Assembly: GCA_034422455.1 (NCBI GenBank)
Contig: DAOUJQ010000016.1
Location: 1-64,000 of the forward strand
Direction: 5' to 3'
Length of the DNA: 64,000 bases
From: UBA1127 sp034422455
GTDB lineage: Bacteria; Chloroflexota; Dehalococcoidia; Lucifugimonadales; UBA1127
The notes under the pieces: model-generated
Told to the model about the DNA's origin: nothing
What the model saw: the letters and a program-made list of their open reading frames with translations, nothing else
Database searches by the model: none
Shown: piece by piece, positions 37,096 to 45,684 of the stretch
Position numbering within the stretch: position 1 is the first letter of the stretch
Layout of the letters: each line of letters opens with the position of its first letter
Translations under genes and position numbers: made by a program

Positions 37096-37562
37096 GGCCC
37101 CTCCCCAGTGTGCGTGTCCTGCCAGCGTATAAGCGAGGCACAGCATCGTCAACGCGACGGGCGACTCCGTCCGTACGGGCGTACCCTTCCAACATCGATT
37201 CGTACCTCACATCCCACCCATCGGCCCAATACGCACCTTCATTCGTACCCGGTTCGTACCGAGAGCCTTCAGCTACGATCCGGATATTCGAACTTCAAAT
37301 TCGAAGGAACGAATCCGTATCTGGGCGGGCCGGTCTCAGCTACGGACTATTCGAATTCCAGCGATTTTTCCCGTGGCCGCCAGGGGCTGTGAAGGCGAAA
37401 CGCCTGAGATTGCTTGCTTTGCCTCCGAAGTCCATACCGAGAGGCTAGCAAAAGGGCGGCGGTGAGGGAAAGGGGGCGGTGGCAGGGTGGGGGAGTCCCC
37501 TTACGCCGGGACGCCCTCGTGCTACCATGCACGCACCACTCACGAATAGAGGAGCCTCGCCC
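37096..37562. other. AT-rich palindromic island
   Basis: No gene. The section 37240-37380 is clearly poorer in GC than its surroundings and repeats TTCGAA and CAGCTAC: TTCGAACTTCAAATTCGAA occurs at about 37289-37307, with GGATATTCG before and CGAATCC after, and a second CAGCTACGGACTATTCGAATTCC block follows at about 37355. It resembles a divergent form of the inverted-repeat family. A TACCAT box at about 37527 may be the -10 of the next gene. Confidence 0.5.
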
Positions 37563-38189
37563 ATGGACGACCTGTTTGCACCGGGCCCGGAGGACATCGC
37601 GGCCGTTGCCGAGGCTTCCCACGCCCTCCTCGCGCCGCTGGCAGACCGCGACTGGTCGGTGGGCGCGGGCGACCTCGAGTGGGACTGCCGGGAGACGCTC
37701 GACCATGTCGCGGGCGTGCAGGTCTTCTACGCCGCCCACGCCGCCAACCCGTCTCAGGAGCGCTTGCCCGCCGCCCGCAGGGACAACCCGCGCCAGTCGA
37801 CCGTCGAGTTGGTGACGGTACACCGCGCACTGGCCAACGTGCTCGCCGCCGTGCTCCGCTCGATGCCGGACGACGCGCGAGGTTGGCACCCCGCGGGCAT
37901 GGCGGACCGGTACGGCTTCGCGGCGATGTCCTGCACCGAGATCCTCGTGCACACCAACGACATCGCGCAGGGCCTCGGCGTCGACTTCACGCCGCCAACG
38001 GACGTTGCAGCCCGGACGCTCGCTCGCCTGTTCCCGTGGGTGCCCGCCGAGCCGGACCCATGGCAAGCGCTCCTCTACGCCGCCGGACGGACGCCCCTCG
38101 GCGACAAGGAGCGACGGGCGCCGGACTGGTCTTGGCAGTGTGCGCCGCTGAGCGAGTGGGACGGGCGGGTCAGGGTCCGCGGGGGATAG
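37563..38189 (+). CDS. MDMPI/DinB-like (maleylpyruvate isomerase N-terminal-like) protein, tandem paralogue 1
   Basis: 208 aa. The ATG at 37563 follows GAGGAG. The helical-bundle start (LLAPLADRDWSVGAGDLEWDCRETLDHVAG) resembles the metal-binding N-terminal domain of mycothiol-dependent maleylpyruvate isomerase, where His residues bind a divalent metal; H72-like positions and the later EILVHTNDIA supply His candidates. Family members act in thiol-dependent reactions, but mycothiol is not expected in Chloroflexota, so the cofactor is open. The next gene is a close duplicate. Confidence 0.75.
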   Translation: MDDLFAPGPEDIAAVAEASHALLAPLADRDWSVGAGDLEWDCRETLDHVAGVQVFYAAHAANPSQERLPAARRDNPRQSTVELVTVHRALANVLAAVLRSMPDDARGWHPAGMADRYGFAAMSCTEILVHTNDIAQGLGVDFTPPTDVAARTLARLFPWVPAEPDPWQALLYAAGRTPLGDKERRAPDWSWQCAPLSEWDGRVRVRGG

Positions 38190-38206
38190 TCGCGTCTGTT
38201 CGTGCC

Positions 38207-38232
38207 CCCTTCGACGGTGCTCAGGGCGAACG
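38207..38232. repeat. CCCTTCGACGGTGCTCAGGGCGAACGG repeat
   Basis: A copy of the dominant repeat between the two MDMPI-like paralogues. It lies in the non-duplicated spacer. Confidence 0.65.
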
Positions 38233-38312
38233 GTCGCGTACGGCCCCTTGCGCGAGGCGGGGCCCGTGATACCATACGCGGCACCCCCACACCGAGAAGG
38301 AGCGCCAACGCG

Positions 38313-38942
38313 ATGGAAGACCTGCGCGAACCGGGCCCGGATGACGTCATAGCCGCGGCGGAGACTGCCTTCGCCCTCTTCTCCACCTTGGTCGACATGG
38401 ACTGGTCGGTCATTGCGGGCGACCTCGACTGGGACTGCCGCCAGACCCTGGAGCACGTCACCACCGTACAGATTTTCCTCGCTTCCAACGCTGCAAACCA
38501 GACTCGCGCCAGATTGCCGGGAGCGCGTACCAACAACCCCGATCAGTCGATCCAGGACCTGATCATCGTCCACCGGGCGCTGGCCAACGTGCTGGCCGCC
38601 GTGCTCCGCTCGATGCCGGAGGACGCACGTGGCTTCCACCCCGCCGGCCTCGCCGACCGCCACGGCTTCGCCGCCATGGCGTGCACCGAGACCCTCGTGC
38701 ACGCCGCCGACATCGCGGAGGGCCTCGGACTCGATTTCGTTCCCCCGCCGGACATCGCCGCCAAGGCGCTCGCGCGCCTCTTCCCGTGGGTGCAGGCCGA
38801 GGACGACCCGTGGCAGGCGCTGCTGTACGCGACGGGCCGCATCTCGCTGGGCGACAAGGAGCGGCGGGCGCCCAACTGGTGGTGGCACTGTGCGCCGCTG
38901 AGCGAGTGGGACGGGACGGTGAAGGTACGGCCGCCGGCGTAA
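38313..38942 (+). CDS. MDMPI/DinB-like protein, tandem paralogue 2
   Basis: 209 aa. The ATG at 38313 has AAGGAG upstream. It shares most of its length with paralogue 1, including VHRALANVLAAVLRSMP, GFAAM(S/A)CTE and the ending CAPLSEWDG. The gap between the genes, 123 bp, contains a hairpin repeat. Recent tandem duplication is the simplest explanation. A TACCAT box about 40 bp upstream (38272-38277) may be its -10. Confidence 0.75.
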   Translation: MEDLREPGPDDVIAAAETAFALFSTLVDMDWSVIAGDLDWDCRQTLEHVTTVQIFLASNAANQTRARLPGARTNNPDQSIQDLIIVHRALANVLAAVLRSMPEDARGFHPAGLADRHGFAAMACTETLVHAADIAEGLGLDFVPPPDIAAKALARLFPWVQAEDDPWQALLYATGRISLGDKERRAPNWWWHCAPLSEWDGTVKVRPPA

Positions 38943-38975
38943 CCTGCCGCCCCGACGATCCGCAGGAGGTGACCC

Positions 38976-39953
38976 ATGCAGCTGCCAATCTCCACCATGC
39001 GCTACGACATCACGATGCCCCTGCTCGACGGCCGCGTCGAGATTCCGGGCGTGGAGCTGATCCCAACCGGCACAGGCGCGATGGTCTTCAACGAGGTGCC
39101 CGCGCTGCAGACCGGCGATTTCGGCCTGTGGGACCTGAACCTCGGTTATGTCCTGCCCGCCATCGAGGCGGGGTGGGAGATCATCGGCCTGCCGCTGATG
39201 GTCAAGCGCAAGCCGGTGTACACCTTCGTCTTCGCACGGGCCGATGCGGGCATCGACTCGCCAAAGGACCTGGAGGGCAAGCGCATCGGGTCGGGTTCGT
39301 ATCCGACGTCGATCACCGTTTGGACGGCGGGTCTGCTGCAACACCGCCACGGCGTCGACATCACCAAGCTCCGGTGGATGGTCACCAACAACCGGCGCGT
39401 CTTCCCACTGCACGTGGACCAACCCTCAATCATGCCCTCCAATGAGGTCACTGACGGCGCGGGGCCCGTCAGCCCTCTGGACCGGCTCATGTCGGGGGAC
39501 GTGGACGCCATCATCACCGACATCTCCGACGGCCCGGCATTCGCCATGCTGGAGTCCAGCCCGGACGTGAAGCGCGTCTTCCCCAACTACCAGGACGAGG
39601 ACCTGGCGCTCTGGCGCGAGTCGGGCATCCACACGCCCATGCACCAGATGGTCATGAGCCGCAAGCTAGACCGCGAGGACCCGGAGCTTGCGCGCCGCGT
39701 GTACGACGCCTTCGTAGAGGCCAAGCGGTTGGCGTACATCGACGCCGTCAACGACCGCGCGGGGTTCTCCATCATGTACCAGCGCGAGGCCGTGGTGGAG
39801 CAGGAGAAGGTGTGGGGCGACCCGTTCATCTACGGCGTCAAGGACGACATGGGGACTATCGACGCCTTCCTCACCTACAACGCCGAGCAGGGCCTGACCA
39901 GCCAGCGGCTGTCGCTGGAGGACTGGATGGCCGCCAGCACCCTGGACACGTAG
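38976..39953 (+). CDS. 4,5-dihydroxyphthalate decarboxylase-like / substrate-binding-fold protein
   Basis: 325 aa. The start has AGGAGG upstream. The opening RYDITMPLLDGRVEIPGVELIPTG, then IDSPKDLEGKRIGSGSYPTS and VWTAGLLQHRHGVD, follow the pattern of proteins annotated as 4,5-dihydroxyphthalate decarboxylase (Pht5/LigC-like), which have an NMT1/periplasmic-binding fold. No signal peptide is seen, which favours a cytoplasmic enzyme over a transporter subunit. In phthalate breakdown it would follow a ring oxygenase; a candidate oxygenase is at 4646, far away. The MetE-like gene lies 103 bp downstream. Confidence 0.75.
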   Translation: MQLPISTMRYDITMPLLDGRVEIPGVELIPTGTGAMVFNEVPALQTGDFGLWDLNLGYVLPAIEAGWEIIGLPLMVKRKPVYTFVFARADAGIDSPKDLEGKRIGSGSYPTSITVWTAGLLQHRHGVDITKLRWMVTNNRRVFPLHVDQPSIMPSNEVTDGAGPVSPLDRLMSGDVDAIITDISDGPAFAMLESSPDVKRVFPNYQDEDLALWRESGIHTPMHQMVMSRKLDREDPELARRVYDAFVEAKRLAYIDAVNDRAGFSIMYQREAVVEQEKVWGDPFIYGVKDDMGTIDAFLTYNAEQGLTSQRLSLEDWMAASTLDT

Positions 39954-39976
39954 CAGTGCAGCCTCATCCCCTTCGT

Positions 39977-40007
39977 CAGACCCTTCGACAGGCTCAGGGC
40001 GAACGGG
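39977..40007. repeat. CCCTTCGACAGGCTCAGGGCGAACGGG repeat
   Basis: A full copy of the dominant repeat in the gap before the second MetE-like gene. Confidence 0.75.
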
Positions 40008-40056
40008 ATGGAGCGATACACGAACTCAGGCATTTGCCAAGACGGAGGAGAGTCCA

Positions 40057-41205
40057 ATGAAGCACAGCGTTGACCGGATCCTGACAACCCACGTCGGCAG
40101 CATGCCGCGGCCGCCGGAGCTCCGCGCGATGCTCGACGCCAAGCAGGCGCAGGAGCCCTACGACGAGGATGCCCTTGCGGCTCTCGTGAAGCAGTCGGTG
40201 GCCGACATCGTCAAGCAGCAGGCGGAGGCCGGCCTGGACATCATCAACGACGGCGAGCAGTACAAGACGGGCTGGTCCGGCTACATCCGCGACCGACTCG
40301 GCGGCTTCGAGTTCCTCGACGTGCCGCCGGGAGCCGGCAACATGGAGCGGGGCACCGAGCGCGTCAAGGGCGATTACGACCGCTACTTCGCGGACCAGGC
40401 CAGGACACGCGCCCGCCCCGCCATCACCAAGCAGATGGTGTGCACCGGCCCCATCACCTACACCGGCGACGCGGAGATCCAGGCGGACGTCGAGAACCTC
40501 CGCGCGGCGCTAGAGGGCGTGGACGTCGCGGAGGTGTTCATGGCATCGGTGGGTCCGGACAACGTCGGCTACCAGCCGGAGCAGAACCAGTACTACGCCT
40601 CAGAGGAGGAGTACGTGCAGGCCTGCGCGGAGGCGATGCGGGCCGAGTACAAGGCTATCACCGACGCCGGCTTCGTGTTGCAGGTGGACACGCCGGTGAT
40701 GAAGTTCAACGCGCTCGGCATGGAGCTGCCAGACTTCCGCATGCGATTCGGGCGGCTGGTCGAGCTGCTGAACCACACGCTGCAGGACATCCCGGAAGAG
40801 CAGATCCGGCTGCACATCTGCTACGGCGGCATGCGCGGCCCGCACTCGGAGGACATCAATCTCGGGGAGTTCGTCGACCTGCTGCTGCAGATACGCGCGT
40901 CGGGCATCTCCTACGACCAGAACCCGCGCCACGAGCACGAGTGGAAGCTCTGGCGCGACGTGAAGCTGCCGGACGGCAAGGTGCTCATCCCCGGTGTCGT
41001 CGCGCACACGAACGACGTCATCGAGCACCCGGAGCTCATCGCGGACCGCATCGAGCGGCTGGCCAACCTGGTGGGGCGCGAGAACGTCGTGGCGGGCACG
41101 GACTGCGGCCTCGGCGGGCGGGTGCACCCGGACATCGCGTGGGGCAAGTTCCGCTCGATGGTGGAGGGGGCCAAGCGCGCGAGCGCGGTGTTGTGGGACC
41201 GGTAG
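40057..41205 (+). CDS. cobalamin-independent methionine synthase (MetE C-terminal-like) family protein, second copy
   Basis: 382 aa. GGAGGAG lies upstream of the ATG. It opens with RILTTHVGSMPRP, the usual start of this family. Zinc ligands are suggested by H and C in LHICYGG and by the Cys in TDCGLGG near the end. Like the gene at 34956 it corresponds only to the catalytic half of MetE. The two are paralogues but not close copies. Its placement after a dihydroxyphthalate-decarboxylase-like gene suggests a C1-transfer or demethylation role rather than methionine synthesis; this is inference. Confidence 0.85.
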   Translation: MKHSVDRILTTHVGSMPRPPELRAMLDAKQAQEPYDEDALAALVKQSVADIVKQQAEAGLDIINDGEQYKTGWSGYIRDRLGGFEFLDVPPGAGNMERGTERVKGDYDRYFADQARTRARPAITKQMVCTGPITYTGDAEIQADVENLRAALEGVDVAEVFMASVGPDNVGYQPEQNQYYASEEEYVQACAEAMRAEYKAITDAGFVLQVDTPVMKFNALGMELPDFRMRFGRLVELLNHTLQDIPEEQIRLHICYGGMRGPHSEDINLGEFVDLLLQIRASGISYDQNPRHEHEWKLWRDVKLPDGKVLIPGVVAHTNDVIEHPELIADRIERLANLVGRENVVAGTDCGLGGRVHPDIAWGKFRSMVEGAKRASAVLWDR

Positions 41206-41227
41206 GGCGGGGCTAGCGCGAGGATGG

Positions 41228-42268
41228 CTAGACACCGGGCATGAGGCTCTTGAGGAGATCAGGTGCGCCGCCTACGTCCGCCAAGTAGGGATGCCGATCC
41301 CTTAGCGAAAATAAGTTCAGATAGGCGGACAGGTGCTTCTCTTTCATCCTGCCAATCTGCCAATTCTGGCCGGGTTCTCTCGTGTAGAGTTGATAGCGCT
41401 CTCCGCTTGAAGCGACGAGCATATCGCACTCCGGGAAGTCTTTCGCATACCTCTCAACTTGGGATTCCGCGTGACCCAGACCCGTGCCCATGCGCTTAGT
41501 TTCCATGATGATTCGAGGGGAGGCAGACTTCACATCCTTCTTGAACACATCTCGAAATAGGGATACGTCGGTATGTCTCCACTCAATCTTTATCCTTTGC
41601 TCGGACCACCCAAGTGCCAGCAGGATCGGAATTATGAGGAATGTGCGAATCTCGTGCTCGCTGAGGTCCTGTCCGTTGGCTAGATACCAGCTAGCCAGGC
41701 GCCGGACGTGAAATATCGCCCGGATCACGGCTTCCGCATCAGCGGGCCGCAGCCCGTTCTCTATCAGACTGCCTACCAAGTCCTCTTCGGAAATGTCGTT
41801 GGCGGGTTGAGGAATGCCGCTTGCCACAACTCTCTCTCCCTCCAGTAGGGAGTCGGCGGCCTTCCTGGGATTGCGCTTGTATACTCTGCTGATAGTGCCC
41901 CTTGCGAGTCCGTCTACGTAAATTGGGTCAGGATTCTTGAACCACGTTATCCTTCTGCCGTGCTGTATGTCCCAGCCCTCCACGTCGTCAAACTGCGGGA
42001 GCCATTGGTAGTCGCCGGTGACAAGACCTGCAGCAACGATCCGTCCTGTACTTCCGTGTCCTCGCTTGAGAATGACCACGTCGTCGGTCTTTATCCCCTC
42101 GGCGAGGGCGACAATCTTACGCTCCCAACCCTTATGTCCCTTGTAGTTCTCTGGGTACTCAAGAAACGAACCGGGATGTCCGCTTCCCATCAGCACAACG
42201 CCATACTGCAAGAAGACGTCCGAGTAGTCCCGTGCGCCCTCGCCGGCCGCAATCTGCCAGTAATTCAC
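41228..42268 (-). CDS. EVE-like domain fused to HsdR_N-type nuclease, candidate modification-dependent restriction enzyme
   Basis: 346 aa from a GTG at 42268; GGGGG lies about 10 nt upstream, so the start is only fairly sure. Residues 1-110 (MNYWQIAAGEGARDYSDVFL..., GDYQWLP...ITWF) resemble an EVE/PUA-like fold, used by several restriction enzymes to sense modified bases. Residues about 200-320 resemble the type I HsdR N-terminal nuclease: D234 in HTDVSLF and E256-x-K258 in IIMETKR give the PD-(D/E)xK triad. No methyltransferase or helicase is adjacent, which fits stand-alone type IV restriction. Base composition looks less GC-rich than neighbouring genes. Confidence 0.72.
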   Translation of the reverse strand: MNYWQIAAGEGARDYSDVFLQYGVVLMGSGHPGSFLEYPENYKGHKGWERKIVALAEGIKTDDVVILKRGHGSTGRIVAAGLVTGDYQWLPQFDDVEGWDIQHGRRITWFKNPDPIYVDGLARGTISRVYKRNPRKAADSLLEGERVVASGIPQPANDISEEDLVGSLIENGLRPADAEAVIRAIFHVRRLASWYLANGQDLSEHEIRTFLIIPILLALGWSEQRIKIEWRHTDVSLFRDVFKKDVKSASPRIIMETKRMGTGLGHAESQVERYAKDFPECDMLVASSGERYQLYTREPGQNWQIGRMKEKHLSAYLNLFSLRDRHPYLADVGGAPDLLKSLMPGV

Positions 42269-42326
42269 TAGCGTCGACCCCCAATGCCGCTGACAGGCTG
42301 CCTCGACGTATCGCTCATCTTCTAGC

Positions 42327-44603
42327 CTACCCCTCCCGTAGCGCGCGCCAGACGGTCTCCGGCTTGAGGGGGAGCTGTCGAATGCGCACGCCCGTCGCGT
42401 TGCGGACGGCGTTTGCGATGGCTGCGGCGGGCGGCACGATGGGCACCTGTCCCGCCGCGCGGACGCCCAAGGGGTGCTCGGGCGCGGCCTCTTCCAGGAT
42501 CACCGTCTCAATCGGCGGCACGTCCAGCGACGTGGGCAGGCGGTAGTCGAGCAGCGTCGCGTTGCGCAGCACACCGTTTCCGTCGAAGTCGTACTCCTCG
42601 TGGAGCGCCCAGCCGATGCCCTGGGCGACGCCGCCCTGCACCTGCCCCTCCACCTGGTCCGGGTTGATGCTGAGGCCAACGTCCTGGAAGGCCGTGTATC
42701 GCAGGACTTCCACCTTGCCGGTCTCAGGGTCAACCTCGACGTCAACGACGTGTGCGGCGGCGTTGGGAGCGAGCACGCCCAAGTTCATGGATGGGGTGTT
42801 CACGCTGCCGTATCCCACCATCGCGCCCTTGGGGGAGAAGGCTTTCTTTGCCAAGTCGTGCCAGCCTATGGACATCTCGGAGGCGCCCTGCACGTAGAAC
42901 CGCTTGCCCTCGTGGGCGATGTCGTCCGCGTCCACGTCGAAGTGCGACGCCGCGATTCCCTTCATCTTGCCGAGCAGGTCCAAGCTGGCCTCCCGCACGG
43001 CGCGGCTGGCGACGTAGGTCACCATGTCGCCGGAGCTGGAGTCGGAGTAGCCGACGATGTCGGTGTCGCCGGTCATCACGCGCACCTCGTCCATGTCGAT
43101 GCCCAGCAGCTCAGCGGCGACCATCGCAAGGCTGGTGCGCGTAGACGATAGGTCCACGGTGCCGAGCACGAGGGCCACGGAGCCGTCCGCCGCCAGCGTG
43201 ATATGCGAGCTCGCAGTCCCTCCCGGCACCGTCCACATGCCCAACGCCAGGCCGCGGCCGCGGTTCGGCCCCTCCAGCGGCGTCGTCCAGCACGGGTGCG
43301 CCGCGACGGCGTCCAGCATCCGGTCAAAGCTCACCGACGTCAGCGGAACGTTGTCCGGCATCAGGTCGCCCGCCTGCGAGACGTTGATGCGCCGCACCTC
43401 CAGCGGGTCCATGCCCAACGCGTCCGCAAGCTCGTCCATCGCCGATTCCAGCGCGAAGGCCGTCGGCGTGCCGCCGGGGGCGCGGTAGGCATGCACGTGG
43501 GGGCGGTTCGTCAGCACGTCGAAGCCCTCGACGTGGAAGTTTGCGCAACGGTAGTGGGAGAACACCCTACGAATGGAGAGCCGCACCGGGGCCCCCGGGA
43601 ACGCTCCGGCGTCGTACGCAAAGCTGCCTTCAATTGCGGTAATTGTCCCATCGGCCCGCGCGCCAATCTTGACGCGGCAGTTGATGGCGTTGCCCGGCCC
43701 CGCAGTGCGCAGGACTTCCTCGCGGCTGAGGGCGACGCGCACCGGCATCCCGCACTTCCGCGACAGCGCGACGGCGAGGGCGCTGCACCGCACGTTGGTC
43801 TTGCCGCCGAAGCCGCCGCCGACCTCCGTCGGGATGACCTTGATGCGGCTCGGCAGCACGCCAGCGATCATGGCGATGTCGCGCCGCTGGCCGAAGATGC
43901 CCTGCGTGTTGGCCCACACGGTCACGTTTCCGTTGGCGTCGACGTAGGCCGAGTCCACGTTGGGCTCGATGTAGCCCTGATGCACTATCTGCGTCGTGTA
44001 CTCCCGCTCCACCACGACGTCCGCCTCGGCGAAGCCCGCCGCGACGTCGCCGCGGTCGAACACCACCTGCTCCGCGACGTTGCTCGGCGTCGTGTCGGAG
44101 CCGTCCGGCCGCTTGGTGAACAGGTCGTGGTGCAGGACGAGGGCGCCGGGCTGCATCGCCTGGACGGCGTCCAGCATCGGGGGCAGGGGCTCGTATTCAA
44201 CATCGATCAACTCCAGCGCCCGCTCCGCCGCCTCCGCCGTCCGGGCGGCAACGGCCGCGACGGTGTGGCCGTGGTAGAGGACCTTGTCGCGGGCGATGAC
44301 CTCCTGCGAGACAAAGTAGCTGCGCTCATTGGCCGTGCCCCACGGCGTCTCGGTGCCCGGCGGCGCGAGGGGGAAGTCGGCGCCCGTGACGACGGCCATG
44401 ACACCGGGCACGGCCTCCGCCGCGGACGTGTCGATGCGGAGAATGCGGGCGTGCGCGTGAGGGCTGGGGAGGATGCGGCCCACCAGCAGTCCCGGCAGCT
44501 GCACGTCTGCGCCGTACTGTGAGCGGCCCGTCACCTTGTCGACTCCGTCGACCTTGGGCGTCCTTGTCCCGATGACCCTGTGGGTGGGCGCTGCTGTGGT
44601 CAA
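42327..44603 (-). CDS. xanthine dehydrogenase family molybdopterin-binding subunit (CoxL-like), orphan
   Basis: 758 aa, normal for a stand-alone large subunit. It starts at a TTG (44603) preceded by GAGGAG 6 nt away. TPKVDGVDKVTGRSQYGADV and the GGGFGGKTN loop are molybdopterin-subunit motifs. The position that is normally the catalytic Glu of molybdenum hydroxylases (usual pattern GxKGxGE) reads GVRAAGQ, with Gln at residue 719 (CAG codon, 42447-42449). No FAD or 2Fe-2S subunit gene is adjacent, nor a maturation factor. It may be inactive, act on a different substrate, or use partners elsewhere. Confidence 0.88.
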   Translation of the reverse strand: MTTAAPTHRVIGTRTPKVDGVDKVTGRSQYGADVQLPGLLVGRILPSPHAHARILRIDTSAAEAVPGVMAVVTGADFPLAPPGTETPWGTANERSYFVSQEVIARDKVLYHGHTVAAVAARTAEAAERALELIDVEYEPLPPMLDAVQAMQPGALVLHHDLFTKRPDGSDTTPSNVAEQVVFDRGDVAAGFAEADVVVEREYTTQIVHQGYIEPNVDSAYVDANGNVTVWANTQGIFGQRRDIAMIAGVLPSRIKVIPTEVGGGFGGKTNVRCSALAVALSRKCGMPVRVALSREEVLRTAGPGNAINCRVKIGARADGTITAIEGSFAYDAGAFPGAPVRLSIRRVFSHYRCANFHVEGFDVLTNRPHVHAYRAPGGTPTAFALESAMDELADALGMDPLEVRRINVSQAGDLMPDNVPLTSVSFDRMLDAVAAHPCWTTPLEGPNRGRGLALGMWTVPGGTASSHITLAADGSVALVLGTVDLSSTRTSLAMVAAELLGIDMDEVRVMTGDTDIVGYSDSSSGDMVTYVASRAVREASLDLLGKMKGIAASHFDVDADDIAHEGKRFYVQGASEMSIGWHDLAKKAFSPKGAMVGYGSVNTPSMNLGVLAPNAAAHVVDVEVDPETGKVEVLRYTAFQDVGLSINPDQVEGQVQGGVAQGIGWALHEEYDFDGNGVLRNATLLDYRLPTSLDVPPIETVILEEAAPEHPLGVRAAGQVPIVPPAAAIANAVRNATGVRIRQLPLKPETVWRALREG

Positions 44604-44689
44604 AGCCGGCTCCTCTTGGTTCCGAAATGAGGAAAGGGAATGCTCTTAGCTACAGTATCGAATTGCCGCAGGAGAGCGTCAAGGAAGGA

Positions 44690-44733
44690 CGGAGGAAAGA
44701 AAGATGGGCCCCGGGGAGGCCGTCCCGGGGCCC
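44690..44733 (-). terminator. terminator after pstA
   Basis: A 10-bp perfect stem GGGCCCCGGG (44706-44715) / CCCGGGGCCC (44724-44733), followed on the minus strand by CATCTTTCTTTCC. It lies 66 nt after the pstA stop and closes the Pho operon before the CoxL-like gene. Confidence 0.7.
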
Positions 44734-44799
44734 GCAGGAGGGGAGTGCCTGCAAGGATTGTCGTTTGCGCGAAGTCGAGGACTCGTAGCGTGCGCCAGC

Positions 44800-45684
44800 C
44801 TACTCCTCTGACCGCTTCTGGAACCGGTTGCGGATGTAGACGGCCGCCGCGTTCATGGACAGCAGCATCACCAGCAGCACGATGATGCCCGCCGCCGCCA
44901 GCGACTGGAACTCGGGCTGAGGCCGGTTTACCCAGTTGTATATCTGCACCGGCAGCACGGTGAACCGGTCCAGCGGGGTCGCCGGGACGAAGGTGATGAA
45001 GACGACCGCCGCGATGACCACGATGGGCGCCGCCTCGCCGATGGCGCGCGACAGGGCCAGAATCGTGCCGGTCGCGATGCCCGGCACCGCTGCGGGCAAC
45101 ACGATGCTCCGTGTCACCTCCCACTGGGTCGCCCCAAGCCCGTACGCCGCCTCCCGGTGCGACCACGGCACCGCGCGTATCGCCTCCCGCGACGCCAGGA
45201 TGACGATGGGGAGCACGAGCAGAGAGAGGGTCAGGCCCGCGGCCAGGATGCTGCGGCCCAGCGCCATATACTGCACGAAGACCGCCAACCCGAGCAGGCC
45301 ATACACGATCGACGGCACGCCCGCCAAGTTGGAAATGTTGATCTCGATGAAGTTCGTCAGCTTGTTCTTCGGGGCGTACTCCTCCAAGTACACCGCGGCG
45401 CCCACGCCGACCGGGACCGTGAACAGACCCGTCCAGAACATGATCCATGCCGTGCCGACCGCCGCCGAGAGGACTCCCGACTGCTCGGGGAATCGCGACG
45501 TCGACTTGGTCGTCAGGAAGTTCAGGGTCAGCGAGGGGAGTCCATCGATAAGGACCTGTATCAGCAACGTGGCCAGCCCCACAACCCCCACCAGGAGGCA
45601 GAGGATGAAGAGCCCGAGGTACAGGTTGCCAATGAGCTTCCGGGCCCCAAGTTTCGGGTTGAACTGCGTGTTATACACCGCCAT
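44800..45684 (-). CDS. pstA: phosphate ABC transporter permease PstA
   Basis: 294 aa. Its ATG shares one base with the pstC stop (TAATG). About six membrane helices; the EAA loop is seen as HREAAYGLGATQWEVTRSIVLPAAVPGIATG. It forms the inner-membrane channel with PstC, powered by PstB. The operon ends here with a terminator, and neither pstB nor phoU follows, which is unusual. Confidence 0.95.
   Translation of the reverse strand: MAVYNTQFNPKLGARKLIGNLYLGLFILCLLVGVVGLATLLIQVLIDGLPSLTLNFLTTKSTSRFPEQSGVLSAAVGTAWIMFWTGLFTVPVGVGAAVYLEEYAPKNKLTNFIEINISNLAGVPSIVYGLLGLAVFVQYMALGRSILAAGLTLSLLVLPIVILASREAIRAVPWSHREAAYGLGATQWEVTRSIVLPAAVPGIATGTILALSRAIGEAAPIVVIAAVVFITFVPATPLDRFTVLPVQIYNWVNRPQPEFQSLAAAGIIVLLVMLLSMNAAAVYIRNRFQKRSEE

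Noticed and set aside
37347..39422. 691-codon minus-strand frame
   Set aside because: Covers the two MDMPI-like genes and part of the decarboxylase-like gene in antisense; no domain and an Arg/His-rich composition.
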